Source of the DNA: Blasia pusilla
Taxonomy: Eukaryota; Marchantiophyta; Marchantiopsida; Blasiales
Direction of reading: 5' to 3'
DNA: 64,000 bases
NCBI GenBank assembly: GCA_050084515.1
Contig: CM114274.1
Coordinates: forward strand, 11,532,001-11,596,000
Shown: positions 1 through 11,552 of the stretch, one piece after another
Position numbering within the stretch: position 1 is the stretch's first letter
Layout: each line of letters opens with the position of its first letter
Made by a program: the position numbers and the translations under genes
The notes under the pieces: generated by a model
Database searches by the model: none
What the model was told of the DNA's origin: nothing
Seen by the model: only the letters and a program-made list of their open reading frames with translations

Positions 1-340
1 GAGTTTGTAGTAATGCCTTCGGTCTTTGTAATGCGCTCCGACGTTTACCACTTTGATGAACTCCATCTTTCACAAGGAGACGGATGAGTTTGTGATCATC
101 TATATAGATGACATACTCATCTATTCGAAAACACTAGAGGAGCACGCTTTCGACATTTGAAGACGGTGTTTGAGAAACTTAGGCGAACACAATTTGTATG
201 CGAATGCGGATAAGAGTGAGTTCGGTTTGACGAAGATCAAGTTCTTGGGACATGTGGTCGGTGCAGATGGAGTGAGTCCGGACATGGAAAAGGTGAGCGC
301 GATTGCGAATGGGAACCGCCTTCCACGGTGAAGGGGATGA
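1..340 (+). pseudogene. Reverse transcriptase fragment, family A copy A1
   Basis: The catalytic tetrad YIDD is encoded at 101-112 in the context [14 protein letters not shown], typical of Ty3/gypsy reverse transcriptase. The upstream finger/palm motif (VMPFGLCNAP-like) is visible at the very start but in shifted frames. Downstream, residues resembling LGHVV around 244-262 mark the end of the RT domain. The enzyme would copy element RNA into cDNA. Frameshifts break it and the N-terminal part is outside the window. Confidence 0.85.
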
Positions 341-387
341 GAAGGTTCATCTGAGTCGTCGATTTTACGGACATACGTGAAGAATTT

Positions 388-893
388 TTGGGCATAGTGA
401 AACCTCTCACGGATTGGACCACAAAGTTTGCCAATACTACATGGACCGAGGAAGTGGATAAAGAGTTCAATCGAATCAAAGAGATCCTCTCACAGAACCG
501 ATTCAAATCGCCGGAGTTTGAACAACCGTTCGAGGTGCACACGGATGCTAGTGATTTCGCGATTGCAGGAATGTTGGTGCAAAAAGGAGACCAGAGCATA
601 CATACGAAAGCAAGAAGCGACCAACACCGAAAGGAGATGGCCTACTCATGAGAAAGAGTTGTTTGCGGTGGTTCATTGCTTGAGGAAGTGGCGTCACTAT
701 TTTGGACTTCACAGACTCGAGTATTCACCGATAACATATCGCTCAAGTATTTTGAGACCAGATTGCGTGACGCCAAAACAACCGGTGGCATGATACTTGG
801 CGTTGATGAAATGGACCTAATCCACAAGCCGGGAAAGACAATGTCATTCCAGATCGTTAAGTCGCAGGATGAACACATGCCATCGCGACACAA
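388..893 (+). pseudogene. RT connection and RNase H domain, family A copy A1
   Basis: Frames here encode the RT-RNase H linker (VKPLTDWTTKFANTTWTEE) and the start of RNase H (VHTDASDFAIAGMLVQKGD), including the conserved TDAS that supplies a catalytic Asp. A shifted frame then gives TRVFTDNISLKYFETR, matching the later DH/N-SLKY block. RNase H would degrade the RNA strand during reverse transcription. At least two frame changes separate the blocks, so no continuous protein remains. The same protein is encoded at 36293-36890 on the other strand. Confidence 0.85.
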
Positions 894-2098
894 GTGTTGA
901 GAGCAATGTTCCCTAATGAAACAGACACGGAAAGAAGGATTCGTGAAGGATACATGAAGGATGAGCAAGCGAGGGAGTACCTTGGGAAGTTAAAGCGGGG
1001 CGAGAAGGTGACCAATCTGAGTTTGAGACACGGCTTGCTGAAGTTTAAGCAGAGCAGGATCTATGTAGGCCAAGGCAAGCTACGGACCAAGGTGTTTGTG
1101 GAATGTCATGATGGACCTTTGGCGGGACACAAAGGGGAGAAATCCACTCTTGCTGTTTTGTCTAAGAGGTTCTTCTGGCCCAACATGAAGGAAGATGTTG
1201 CTCAATATGTGAAAACATGCGTGACCTGCCAGGCAAACCGCGTGTCTTATGCGAAGAAACAAGGTTTACTTCATCCTTTGCCAATCCCGGAGGGACCCTT
1301 GCAAAGCATTAGCATGGATTTCATTACGAGTCTTCCGAACCGAGGGATACAACGCTATACTTGTGATAGTTGATCGGTTTAGCAAGTTGGGAGGTTTGTG
1401 CCGAGAGAGTGCGACGGCCTACGCGCGACTTCCGACTATTCCTGGATGGTTGGTGGCGCGCGACGGATTGCCTAGGAGCATTGTGTCCGATCGGGATCCG
1501 AAGTTTACGGTGCCTTTTGGAAACATCTATTCGGAGGTTCCGGACCAAACTCACTTTAACGGCCTTCCATCCTCAAACGGATGGGCAAACGGAAAAAAGT
1601 AAACTCGGTCGTAAACCAATACTTACGGAATTACGTGAGTGCGGACCAAAGAGATCGGGCCAAGTGGTTAAGTATGGCTGAGTATTGTTACAACTCGACT
1701 AAGCATTCTGCAACCGAGAATCTCCGTTTCTTCCGGCGTATCAAAGAGAACCAGAAGGGCCTCTTGACTTAGCTCTTTCAAAGGGCAATACATCGACACA
1801 CACTCGTCAAGCAACGGCGGAATGTTTGTTAGTGGAAATGCAGAACGACAAGAGCGGCGAGAGAAAGTCTCGCCAAGGCTCAACTAAGGTACGTAAAGCA
1901 TGCTAACAAAAGTCGGCGCCATGTGAGTTTCCAAGTTGGGAACAAGTGTGGTTGAGTGTTAAGAATCTCACTCTTCCGAAAGAATTGTGCGAAATTGTCA
2001 CCAAGTATCTTTGGACCGTATGTGATCAAGGCAAGGCCGTTTGAGGATGTGTACACGTTGGAGCCGCAAACGAGTTCAAGATTCACCCGACTTTCCAT
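894..2098 (+). pseudogene. Integrase, family A copy A1
   Basis: Zinc-binding and catalytic parts of a Ty3/gypsy integrase. The HHCC-type module is visible at about 1095-1240 (ECHDGPLAGHKG, then CVTCQANR). The core follows with SMDFITSLP (first catalytic Asp), about 1310-1345, and IVSDRDPKF (second Asp), about 1480-1510. A TDGQTEK segment at about 1575-1600 leads toward the third acidic residue. The enzyme would insert element cDNA into the host genome. The frame changes near 1340, 1360, 1560 and 1780, so it is a pseudogene. It runs into the chromodomain segment. Confidence 0.88.
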
Positions 2099-2368
2099 GT
2101 GTCATTATTGAAGAAGTATCTTCAAGACAATGTGCGCCCGGAGCGAAGGAGGATGTTGAGACCACAACCGGTCATCAGAAATGAGGAACCAGAGTTCGAG
2201 GTTGAGACTATTCTGCGTTCCAGACGTAGGGCCACCAAGTACGAGTACTTGGTCAAGTGGAAAGGCTATCATGTGAAAGAGGCGACTTGGATTGCGGAGG
2301 CGGATCTAGAACATGCGCAAGAAGCATTGCGTGACTTCAGATGGATGCAAGAAAGGCACGTGCGTTAG
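2099..2368 (+). pseudogene. Integrase C-terminus with chromodomain, family A copy A1
   Basis: An 89-residue frame starts with SLLKKYLQDNV, the usual end of plant chromovirus integrase, and carries a chromodomain: FEVETILRSRR, then YLVKWKGYHVKEATWIAE, then DLEHAQEALRDF. The aromatic residues expected for methyl-lysine binding (Y/W/W in YLVKWKGY and TWI) are present. Chromodomains of these elements are thought to direct integration to heterochromatin. The frame ends at a TAG (2366-2368). This is the longest undamaged piece of this copy. Confidence 0.92.
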
Positions 2369-3061
2369 TACATGGTGAAGCAATGGACATAACTTGTGAC
2401 CGGAAAGCTTGGGCCGATAACCCGTTGTAACTAGAAAGGTTTAGTTGTTGCAATAAAGAAGACATGGATTTGGAGATTCGATGCTTGTATTGTAATTTTG
2501 AGTTTGGTTTGTGCAAGGCAATGAGTAGTTCTTCATATGCTTAGGATGTAAGTCAAGGAGACCAAACAATGAGTATTTGAGGTGAGAGCTTGTATTCAGA
2601 TAAGGCATCTAGATCAGGACCAAGTGTTGAAGTACTAGCATTTGGGCTCGCCCTAACGTCGGCAAGGGGCAGATGAGTCTGTCTTGGGGTTTGTGGTGAT
2701 CTCATTCATGTTTCATGACTGAACTTAGTGACGCGCCTAGGTGGAATACTGGTGACCCAAAAGTAGTCTGAGTTGGCTAGGTAGACAAAGGTTGTTTACA
2801 AATAGTGAGTGAAGTGTTAGGTTGCAGACTTAGTGAGCTTATTTTGATAGTTAGATTAGTTTGGCAAAACTAGTCTAGGCTCATCGAAAGCGAAGCTAAT
2901 AAGTCTAAGTCTGCCGCAAGCGACAAACCTAAGACTTAAGCCAAAAGAGGAATTGCGGGTTAGCTACGTAACGCGATTACGTGTTAAGGGTCGGCTTCCC
3001 GTAACTTAACATCAATAAGGTTTGCGTTGATGAGGACATCAACCTTCTAAGGAGGGGTGAG
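2369..3061 (+). other. 3' untranslated tail and polypurine tract of copy A1
   Basis: Non-coding DNA between the pol stop and the LTR, about 690 bp, colinear in reverse with 34147-34850. It ends in a purine-rich stretch (AAGGAGGGGTGAG, 3049-3061) touching the LTR, which fits the polypurine tract that primes plus-strand synthesis. No open frame of note. Confidence 0.8.
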
Positions 3062-4078
3062 TGTCGCGACCCTCATAACCAAACAACACCAAATACGCGC
3101 CAAGCGAAACATCGAGAACTCAAAGGAACTCACGCCGCGAGGTTTGCGCTTTGAGAGGCGTTTGGAAGAGTCTCTTGAAAAGTCTAAGAGACGAAACGTG
3201 GAACAGAGGTGTGCGTTTCATGCGTTAGTGGTCGCGACCAGGAAACCTAGACCAAACGCGAGCCGAGACTTGAGATGAGTTGAGTCTTGGAGGTTGGTTG
3301 CCAAAGAGGTGAGAACCGATTTGGAACATGACTAGCGTTTGGGAGAATCTGACTGTGTTTAGGACCATAACGTTGAGCTCCGGGATGCGTTCGGGACAAG
3401 TAAGGGCGCGTTGAAAGCTGATCTTGAGACGCTTCCAACGCACCAAAGATCTCAGCAAACGCATAAGTACAGGCTGAGATATTGGCCGAAAACGATTCAG
3501 AGAGCAATCGGGTTGAGGGCCAATTGAGGGGCCAGGTGTCTTTCCTAAATGTAGGGGCCCCGGAGATCCCCAGAAGTACTAGTAAGGGGAGTACCTTCTC
3601 TGAGATGTCTCGGGAAACGAAACCCACTTTGGGCGCCAAACGGCGTTTGAGGCACGGATGAAACGGGAGTTTGGCGCGAAACCCGAAACCCAAACCTGAT
3701 CCAAGGGAGTGGACTTTTACGCCACACTTGGATTCCAACCGAGATTCACCGTGCGAGTCTTGGTGAGGAACTCATTGGATGTTCATCGGACAGTTGGAAC
3801 CGCTAGGCGCGAAACGCCGTTTCAGGTTCCTGAACCGACCAGAAAGTCTGTCCCAAGTCTTTCGAGACTTGCCCGTGTTGGAAACCGCGAAACTAGGAAG
3901 GTTGAGCTTGAAGAGAGAGTCCGAGACGAGAACTCGGAAAGTAATCCCGCTGATTGATCCAAGACCCGACTAACCGAAGTGCGTGTTTGGATGCAGATCA
4001 GCGTTGAGAGCGTGACCTACTGAACGCACGCTTCCGCAACAAACAAGATTAACGTTCAAGAAGAGTAGGCGCACGACA
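3062..4078 (+). repeat. LTR of family A (3' LTR of copy A1)
   Basis: The repeat starts TGTCGCGACC and ends GGCGCACGACA, so it has TG..CA ends within 5-bp inverted termini TGTCG/CGACA. Two further copies at 33147-34146 and 39357-40364 (reverse orientation) confirm both borders. Length about 1.02 kb. Open frames inside it (for example 3709-3957) recur only because the LTR recurs and are not genes. Confidence 0.95.
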
Positions 4079-4374
4079 TCTAGTGTTGATATACTAGAGT
4101 GGGCTAAGTTGAAAAGAGCATATGATAGCAAGCCAAAGGCAAGGTTACGAAGAGGTGCTAAAGCCCTTATTGATCCATCCAATCAGACTAGAGTGTCACG
4201 ACACATCATTTTTTTTATCTACCTTATTGGAAGGTAACACTTAGAACCTCATCAATGAAACTATTTTCCATGATTCATTTTGTTCATTTGTATGCATTCT
4301 ATGATGGTTTATTGATTTTGAAAAATTAAGCTGATTGTTTTGAACATTTATATTCTTTGGTTTTTTTTCAAGAC
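4079..4374 (+). other. Coding-like flank of copy A1, unrecognised
   Basis: Directly after the LTR a frame stays open from 4079 to about 4200 and reads like protein, rich in Lys and Arg (for example WAKLKRAYDSKPKARLRRG). It has no partner upstream of the LTR in this window, so it may be host or transposon coding DNA split by the retrotransposon. I do not recognise the family. The rest up to 4374 is AT-rich. Confidence 0.3.
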
Positions 4375-5190
4375 TCACTAATTTGACATACATTAGATTT
4401 GATCCATTGCCAAATAATGTAGAAGAAAATACCCTCAAGACCCTATTTGGTTCAAAGAAGAAGGATTCCATACAGGTAAGGCAAGACATGGAAGTAAGAG
4501 GTATTTGACAACATCTTTGGCTACAAGCCCATTCGGGTAGAGTTGGGTTTAAGTTCAAACTTAGAGCAAATTATGTGTTAAGTCCAAAAGAGATCAAAGT
4601 ATTCAATCCAAGGATAGAAGCACTTAAAGTTTCGAGTGGATATGCAAGTGCATTACAAAAAGACCCTTTAAGAAAAAAATTAGGTAGTCTGAAGTCTCAT
4701 GAACTCCACATATTCATGCAACAATTTTTGCCTTATTTCTTACGGGGTCTCTTGAAAACTCCGGTGAGAATGACAATCATGCGTATGTTGCAAGTTTTTC
4801 GACGGCTTTGCGTGAATACTTGGGATCCGGCCCAGTTTGCTTCTTTGAAAGAGGATATGGCAACTACCTTGTGCCTTATGGAAGTCCACTTACTCCCATC
4901 TCATGGTTCATTTGGTGGAAGAGCTCGATATATGTGGTCCAATTGCTTGTAGATGGATGTACCCTATTGAGCGCTACTTGGGGGCGTTAATAGGTTATGT
5001 CTGATCTCGTGCTCGACCATAAGGATGCATGGTTGAAGGATATATCCTTGATGAGGCCTTAGGGTTAATTATAGAGTATATGCAAGATTACAATGTGGTG
5101 GAAATGAGGCTTTGGGATGCATGTGAGGAGGAAGGTGTTATTGGTGAAGTTTTGGAAGGGGTAGGCATCAACCGTCAAGCGTTAGTGAAC
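4375..5190 (+). pseudogene. CACTA (En/Spm) tnp2-type transposase, C-terminal half with DUF4218
   Basis: Conceptual translation across a few frame changes matches the C-terminal half of plant CACTA transposases. It reads NTLKTLFGSKKKDSIQVRQD (where the family has a KDxxxARxD block), then LKSHELHIFMQQFLPYFLRG (the LKSHD..ILMQQLLP signature), then VEELDICGPIACRWMYPIER (GP..RWMYPIER signature) and GYILDEAL. These blocks define DUF4218, which follows the transposase core. An in-frame stop near 4507, and shifts near 4895 and 5005, show it is dead. A second tnp2 fragment lies on the opposite strand at 6446-6945. Confidence 0.85.
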
Positions 5191-6445
5191 TTGTAGTTGT
5201 GGCCCATGAGTATGTATTGCTAAGAACGTGAATATGATATGAGGTCTACAAGATTAGGTGAATAAAACTAGTTAAGGACCTCGAAGGAAATGTGTGATGC
5301 ACGGCCCCTCGTTAATAATTTCACTCTCTTCACTGAAGGTAACAAAAATATGTTTAAATACACATGTATAGATTTAGTTCCTTTCTACAGTCTATATATT
5401 TAATTTCTTTCTATTCCGAAAGTGAAAACCTATATCTATAATTTATAATTTATACTAGTCCATTGCATATACGCCCCCTCTCGAAATGTATATTCCCATC
5501 CTGAAATGCATATGCTCCCCGTGCATATACGCCCCTCCCTCGCCCCCTCTTGAAATATGCGCCGGTTTAGGGAATATAAGCATCGGGTATAGGGTGATCT
5601 GTGTCATACTCTATAGGTGTCGCCATGTCAAAACCACTCCTCAAATTATAACATAGATTGAAATTTTTTCATTATTTTTTCATTAGAGGATCATTTGAAA
5701 GTTAAATTGAGAAATCGTTTAACACTTTGGGGGTTAGTTAAATCATGGTCATATTTTTACATTAATAATGGATAATTTGAACTATTCATCAAATCGTGCA
5801 TAGAAGGGCATGCAATAGTCTTATTCGTGTTATTAGTGGACAACACCTCTCTTTTGACATTTGATATCTTTAGCTCATCGGGTTTGACATTTATCCTTCG
5901 ATAATTTAGACCCATCTCGAGACCCGTGCATTCTATGGATACCCATCATTATCAAAAAATAAGATGCATAATTGATTATAGTGGAAAATACTAGTGGTTC
6001 AAGTGAAATGACATGCAATTTACATTACCCATCATTATAGTTAAGGTGTGACTAATGAGTTAACCAACCACCGGAACTATTATTAACCTCTTTAATCAAC
6101 CCTGAACTTTGAGTGATCCAATTTTTTGCGAGGGCATGCATGTCAAGAGGGCACTCTTCCATAATAATGTAGCTTTTAATAGTCTAAAATTAAAATGAAA
6201 GGAGAAGGAGAATGAGAATGAAATAAGCTTGCTTTTTTTGGATATCTTTGCAATTAACTATAGAGTTAAATTTTTTGAATATTGTAGGTGTCTTTTATAT
6301 GATTGATTAACGAGAATTTAGTGCAAATTATCTTTTACTTTCAAAGAATATATTCAAAAAATGAAGACATAGGGGAGTAAGAAGAGTACGTAAAAGGAAA
6401 ATCCTCATCAAGAAGCTATTTTTCGCTCATACCTTTAACAAAACA
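5191..6445. other. AT-rich DNA without recognisable gene
   Basis: No frame of useful length. Short C-rich runs (CATATACGCCCC-like, repeated three times at about 5467-5545) stand out from the AT-rich background. Probably internal or flanking sequence of the decayed CACTA elements on either side. Confidence 0.5.
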
Positions 6446-6945
6446 TCATAGAATCCAACCTCTACTAGCATCTACCCCTCGGAACAACATACATCCTTTA
6501 GGACATGCATGTATTTGTCCATAGTCTAGACCAAGTTTTGTCACAAGGTTCTTTGCTGCATAGTGATTCTTTGGTGCTATATTTTCCTCAGATAGGATTT
6601 GGTAGGTTAGCATCTTCAAGAGCTCATCAACTGCTACATTAGGAATACTATAAGCTCCAAAAATCTTTAGAAATAACATTGTGAAAGCAATCTTGCTAGA
6701 CTTGCAACTAGGATATAATGGTTTACAAGTAGCTTCTAGAAGCTCATTCTCTACAACCTAATCATCTGATCCACCCTTGCCATCTTCATCAACTCTAGTT
6801 TCAAAGGGGACTTCATCTTGCCCTTCAAATGGGGTATCCTCACTATCCTTTGGATCATGTTGATCATATTTTTGGAAGGCTTTACTTATCATCCTACCCA
6901 CATCCATATCTTGGTCTATTACAGGAATTGACAATCAACTTTGAA
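6446..6945 (-). pseudogene. CACTA tnp2-type transposase, N-terminal part
   Basis: On the - strand the reading begins near 6945 with an acidic stretch, passes a block LLEATCKPLYPSCKSSKIAF (family: LLxxAxxPLYPGCxxxSKL), then DELLKMLTYQIL, and ends with AKNLVTKLGLDYGQIHACPK followed by GCMLFRG (family: LGLxYxKIHACPNDCxLY). These are the N-terminal hallmarks of tnp2 transposases. One in-frame stop (near 6760) and a truncated end make it a pseudogene. Its orientation is opposite to the fragment at 4375-5190, so the two are either separate insertions or parts of one inverted element. Confidence 0.85.
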
Positions 6946-7678
6946 AACTATGTCAAATTTTCAAATATATTCTTGTAGTCAGACATTTGAATATTTCCAT
7001 ACAGGTACTTGTATTAACAGACGGAAAAAATAAATTCTTTCATGAATCGTAAGAAAAACGTTGTGACTACGAGTTGGGCGGCCGTCCCCTAGAAAATTGT
7101 ACATCAAGAAATCCTCGCGAGCATGGGGATCGCTAATCAAATTGACCTTGTGCGATGAACATGTGGACGTACGTATCATAGTCGGAGCATGGAATTAAAT
7201 AATGTCGCCACAACATGACGTGCGTGGTCACCTATATGTGGGGAAAGTTAAGAATAAGGTTGCCTTCACCTCAACGCATTCAGATGCAGACTAAAGGCTA
7301 TGCGTTCAGGCTCTACAAAAATGGAACTTAAGTTCTAATTAAGTCTAAAGCCTTGTCCTTTGGTCGTGGTATGAAGGCTCCACACTTGATCTTTCTAAGT
7401 AGGAATATTGTATAGTTAGTTATCGAAAATAAAGTGTTGATATGGGTGAAATCTTCATGACTGCGAGAAAGGAAACATAATAGTAACTAAATTATTCTAC
7501 GACCCATAAACAATGGTAGCATCAGAAGGTTGAATGCGGTGAGATATCTTGAACGCCTCCGTGGACACATTAGAGAAAGGTTAGACTCTGCCAAGGTTTG
7601 TCTGTTGGGTGACAAGATTAATTAGAGAATGGAGATATGAACTCTTTAATGAGGGGGGTCCTTCTTTTGAGAGGCCCT
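6946..7678. other. Non-coding, nothing recognised
   Basis: One 66-codon frame on the - strand (6979-7179) is open but shows no family signature. Base composition resembles the surroundings. I see no RNA gene or repeat. Confidence 0.4.
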
Positions 7679-7727
7679 ATGTTTTGGTTGCTACTAAACA
7701 GGTCCACTTTAGTAGCAACCAAAACAT
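7679..7727. repeat. Perfect 20-bp fold-back hairpin
   Basis: Left arm ATGTTTTGGTTGCTACTAAA (7679-7698) is exactly complementary to the right arm (7708-7727) around a 9-base loop. No mismatches. It could be a fold-back transposon remnant or the remains of an inverted duplication. Confidence 0.9.
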
Positions 7728-7739
7728 GTTCGCGAAAGG

Positions 7740-8900
7740 ATTTATTTCGGCTACGGATTAGCTCCATCAGCCGAAATCGGATCTTAAGAGCCTATTGAAC
7801 AATATTCAGAACTCTACTTCCAAATGAACTTTGACCCACCGCCTATCCTCCTTGTATTTGGAAGGTCATCTTGGCCATAGCGCTACAATTTCTTGTGGAA
7901 GGATCTGTTTCGACTACGGCACAACTCCTACCGCTAGAATCGGATTTTGGGAGCTAGTTGAAAAGCATTCCAAACTCTAGCTCCAAATGAGCTCTGACCC
8001 ACCACCTATCCTTCAAGATTTTGGAAGGTCCTCTTGGCTCTAGCCTGTGGAAGGAGCGGTTCCGACAATAGAATAGCTCCATCCGCAAGAATTGGATCTT
8101 AAAAGCCAATTGACCAACGATTCACAACTCTAGTTCCAAATGAACTTTGGCCTACCACCTATCGTCCTTGTAGGGAATAAGTACAATTCGTCTGTTGTGA
8201 AGCCCCATGTTTGGTGGGTCTTTGTCTTTAATATGGTTGCAAGAAGTAGGAATTAGTTTAAAAGTATTTGGAATTCTAGTTTGAAATGAACTTTGGTCCA
8301 CCGTCTATCCTTGTAGAAAGACATGTTATGTTTATGGATAAGCTCCTATAGTTGGAATCGGATCTTAGGAGCCAGTTGAAAAGTATTTGGAGCTCTAGTT
8401 CCAGAGGAGGTCCAACCCATTGCCTATCCTCCAAGTATTTGGAAGGTCCTCTTGGCGGTAGCCCTACAGTTGTCCATGAAAGGAGTAGGTTGAGGTGCGG
8501 AACTACTCCTCCATTTGAAATGGGATCTCAAGAGCCAATTCAAGGGCATGCAAAACTATATTTCCAATGGAAGGCTATATTCCAAGTACAGAATGCCTTC
8601 TATAGGGAACCACAATCGGATGTTAAGATCCAACTCAAAAGCATTGAAGACTTAGTATGGTTGCAAATGAAGTTCACACTGCTCGGTTGTTAGGGACATA
8701 ATTAAAACTTAGGTTCCGATCCTATAATAATTTTTAAACAAATCGGATCTGAAGAGCCAAGTCAAGGGCATTCGGAACTATAGTTTGAATGGGATGTTAT
8801 ATTCCAACCATAGAATGCCTTGTGTTGCCAAAGTTAGATGTCAAGATCCAATTCAAAAGCATTGAATAATTAGTATGCTTCCAAATAACGTTTATCTGCG
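7740..8900 (+). repeat. Diverged tandem-like repeat, about eight or nine units
   Basis: A recurring block can be followed by eye: an ATCGGATCTTAAGAGCC-like start, then a short TTGAA/AAGCATTC segment, then CTCTAGTTCCAAATGAACTT and CCACCTATCCT. Starts lie near 7775, 7939, 8091, 8247, 8357, 8518, 8615, 8742 and 8832, so spacing drifts between about 90 and 165 bp. Units are strongly diverged. No coding potential is shared between units. It may be a decayed satellite or subterminal repeats of an old DNA transposon. Confidence 0.6.
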
Positions 8901-11454
8901 TGGCTCTTTGGGATTGAATATTCGAGAAGTTTCCAAAAAAGTTTAATTTATCGAATATTCGGTTTATGGAAAATCTTGAGAATACTTAAGTTTTTGGTTT
9001 TAATGTAGGTGAAAAACAAGTGTGAGGTTAATGAAGGAATCTAATGGAAAATCAAGGAAAGAATTTTCTGGAAATTTTTGAAAAAATTACTAAATATTTA
9101 GTCTATGCAAAACTTTGTGCTCATCAAAATCGTTCTTACTCCTCATTGAAAAAAGGCATGGTTTGTAAGAAGAATAACCAACATAGATAATGTGGCTCTA
9201 GATTAGGCCTCCCTATATATTAGAAGATATCAAAGGTAGTCAATGATAGATCACTTTTGGATTTTTCAATAAGAGATGATAAGTCTACGATTGCCATCCA
9301 ATATCAAATATTGTAAGCAATGATCTTTAATCTCCATCCATGCAAGTGCCAATGACTTAGAAATTCTCCCCAAAACTTTTTTGGCTAATTGTAAGCTCAA
9401 ACAAAATCAGTGAAATTTGGAATGGAAGTTTGTTAACCTCTAAGAGTGTATTTTTCAGTGAACCAATTGTGTCAACTTTGATTTTCTTATATATGTATTT
9501 GTTTAAAAAAATGCATACATGTTTTTAAACTCATTTTTCATTACTTTTAGGGAAGTAATTGAGATTACATTGAGGCCTAGAGGGGTCCTTTGTAGTTCCT
9601 ATTTTAGGAGGTCATGCTAGTCTACTACCTTTGGAGGTGATCTATATGTCTAGATCATATTTGCCTTTATGAGTGACACTCTTAGGTAGGTGCTACTTAT
9701 TATGTCTCATATGGTACATTGTAAGTGCTTGTGTGATTGCGTTTGGATCCACAAGGCCAAGTGAGATATATATGTCATGCAAGGAGGGTGTTATCTCGCG
9801 AGTTAGGAATCTAGGATTGACAAGAGATTATAAATTTTGAGTTTATTCATATTGCCTCATTTTCTTTTGTTACTATTGAAGTGTGTATTTTACATTACGA
9901 GAGATGTTGGTTACTTGTGCATATGCGAAGTTTAATTTATTTTATATTGGGATGAGTCCAACTATTGAAAGGTACAAAAGTTAATCATATAAATGAGTCC
10001 TAAACATATATTAATGTTGACATAACAACAAAAGGCCACTAAATATTGTTAGTAGAAATTCAATCAAACAATGGATGTAGTAGGTGCCCTATCACAACCC
10101 AAGGTGACAATTATGGAGTCATTTCACCCTAACTTTTTACACTTTAGCTTCATGGAAGACCATGCCATCCCAACACGTCTAAGGGCGATTGTGCATTCTT
10201 GCTTGGAAAGTTACAAGTAGGCAATGTATGGATACGAACTTCTTGAAAAGCATACTCCCCGAATATTTAAAAACGTATATTTAAAGACTCGTGGGACATC
10301 CCGGAATTAGTCTCCATTATGTTGTTGGTCCACTTCTAGCCCATTTCGATTTCTAATTGCCTAGGCTTAACATAATATGTGTAAGGATTATACGTTTATG
10401 GTTATATTTCTCAGTTTGCAAAGAAATGGTATGGGCAACAATCCGACATCCCTTCGTCTAACATTATTTTGTCGTTGCCTACAATTACGAATGAACCAAG
10501 ATTTCCAGCTTTACGTGTTTCCATGCCACTCTCCCCACTCCAACGTTTTCATTGGTCCCCCGCAACCTATTCTTTCAGCTCCGCCCGTTCCCGCAACACT
10601 TTTCTGCTTTTCACCTTTTGACTTTGCTATGTTTATTTCAGACCTTTTATGGACGTCAAGCTAAATTGCTTTGATCGTATCCCTTTCTTCCACCAACTCC
10701 TCCTGGACTCCGGAAACCAACATTGACTTGCAATCACGAAACGCCGCTATGGGATACGGATCGACCGTGGGGTACAAAAGACGGATAAGCTTGTCAATCC
10801 AGTATGCCCCGGTTTTGAGTTTTATGGGTTAGGAAAACACGAATATGAAGAGAGGAAGTAACAAGAGTTATTAGAAGAGTTTGGAGAATACGTACTCCCG
10901 GAGTAACACGACTGGTCTATTCTATTTCGTATATAAAATTAATACTAATAGGGTGGATTCTAAGAGGGTGGAGTAAAAAATTCATATCCTAGGGTTTGAA
11001 CCTAATGGGGTTGGAGGTGTCACGGCTAAACCCAATAACCTGGGTGAAGGTGTCAATCCCGCACTAGCTTCATTTTCTTCTTGAAGAAAGGGGGTTACAA
11101 TTTTATACAGGAATGTATTAAAGTATCCGAAAATAGATTTAAGGTATTTAAAATTAGAAACAAACGAGAATTTCTATTTCCAGGATGTATAAAGCATAGA
11201 TGTTTGCAAATTAAGAAAACACTCTCAAGACTAATAAGATATTTCTTTTGGAGTCATGTTTCTTAGTGTGTGTTTATTGTCACCACGGATGTATTTGGAG
11301 TGAGAATGTCCCTAACTCCCCTCAACGATCTCTCCGTGTAGAAGGTCTTCCGACAACGTCGAGCAATCAACTCGATGCGGAAGTATGCCATACCTATCAA
11401 CGCTGTATTTAATCTCTCTTTTGTGAGTGCGCTTTTTTTCAGGTTAGGGTTTGG
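8901..11454. other. AT-rich non-coding region
   Basis: No credible gene. The longest frame (10377-10664, +) has a hydrophobic, low-complexity translation with no recognisable domain. The region at 10700-11080 has mixed composition but no open frame of note. Confidence 0.5.
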
Positions 11455-11552
11455 AACGTGATCCAAACGCAGGATCCCGTTTGGATCACGTTTAAGGTAC
11501 TTAACATTCGAACATGATCCAAACGGGATCATGTTCGAATATTAAGTACTTT
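11455..11552. repeat. Two adjacent related hairpins
   Basis: First hairpin: AACGTGATCCAAACG (11455-11469) pairs perfectly with 11478-11492 around 8 bases. Second hairpin: 27-base arms at 11494-11520 and 11526-11552 with two mismatches and a 5-base loop. Both contain GATCCAAACG, so one may derive from the other. Nothing nearby shows a gene that would use this as a terminator. Confidence 0.88.

Larger units (their letters stand above)
1..4078 (+). mobile_element. Ty3/gypsy chromovirus, family A copy A1 (5' truncated by window)
   Basis: Three-prime part of an LTR retrotransposon: end of reverse transcriptase, RNase H, integrase, chromodomain, an untranslated tail, a purine-rich tract and one complete LTR. 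The order RT, RNase H, integrase, chromodomain defines the chromovirus branch of Ty3/gypsy. The same sequence recurs in reverse orientation as a full-length element at 33147-40364, which fixes the LTR ends. Coding frames are interrupted by many small indels and stops, so this copy is dead. The 5' half and the partner LTR lie outside the window. The five bases after the LTR (TCTAG, 4079-4083) should be one side of the target duplication. Confidence 0.93.

Noticed and set aside
3247-3738. 163-codon - strand frame in the LTR
   Set aside because: Antisense frame in a retrotransposon LTR; similar pieces recur only because the LTR recurs.
7679-7727. microRNA precursor
   Set aside because: Arms are only 20 bp with a 9-base loop, too short for a typical plant precursor, and pairing is perfect; no evidence of processing.
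10377-10664. 95-codon + strand frame
   Set aside because: Hydrophobic, featureless translation and no supporting context.
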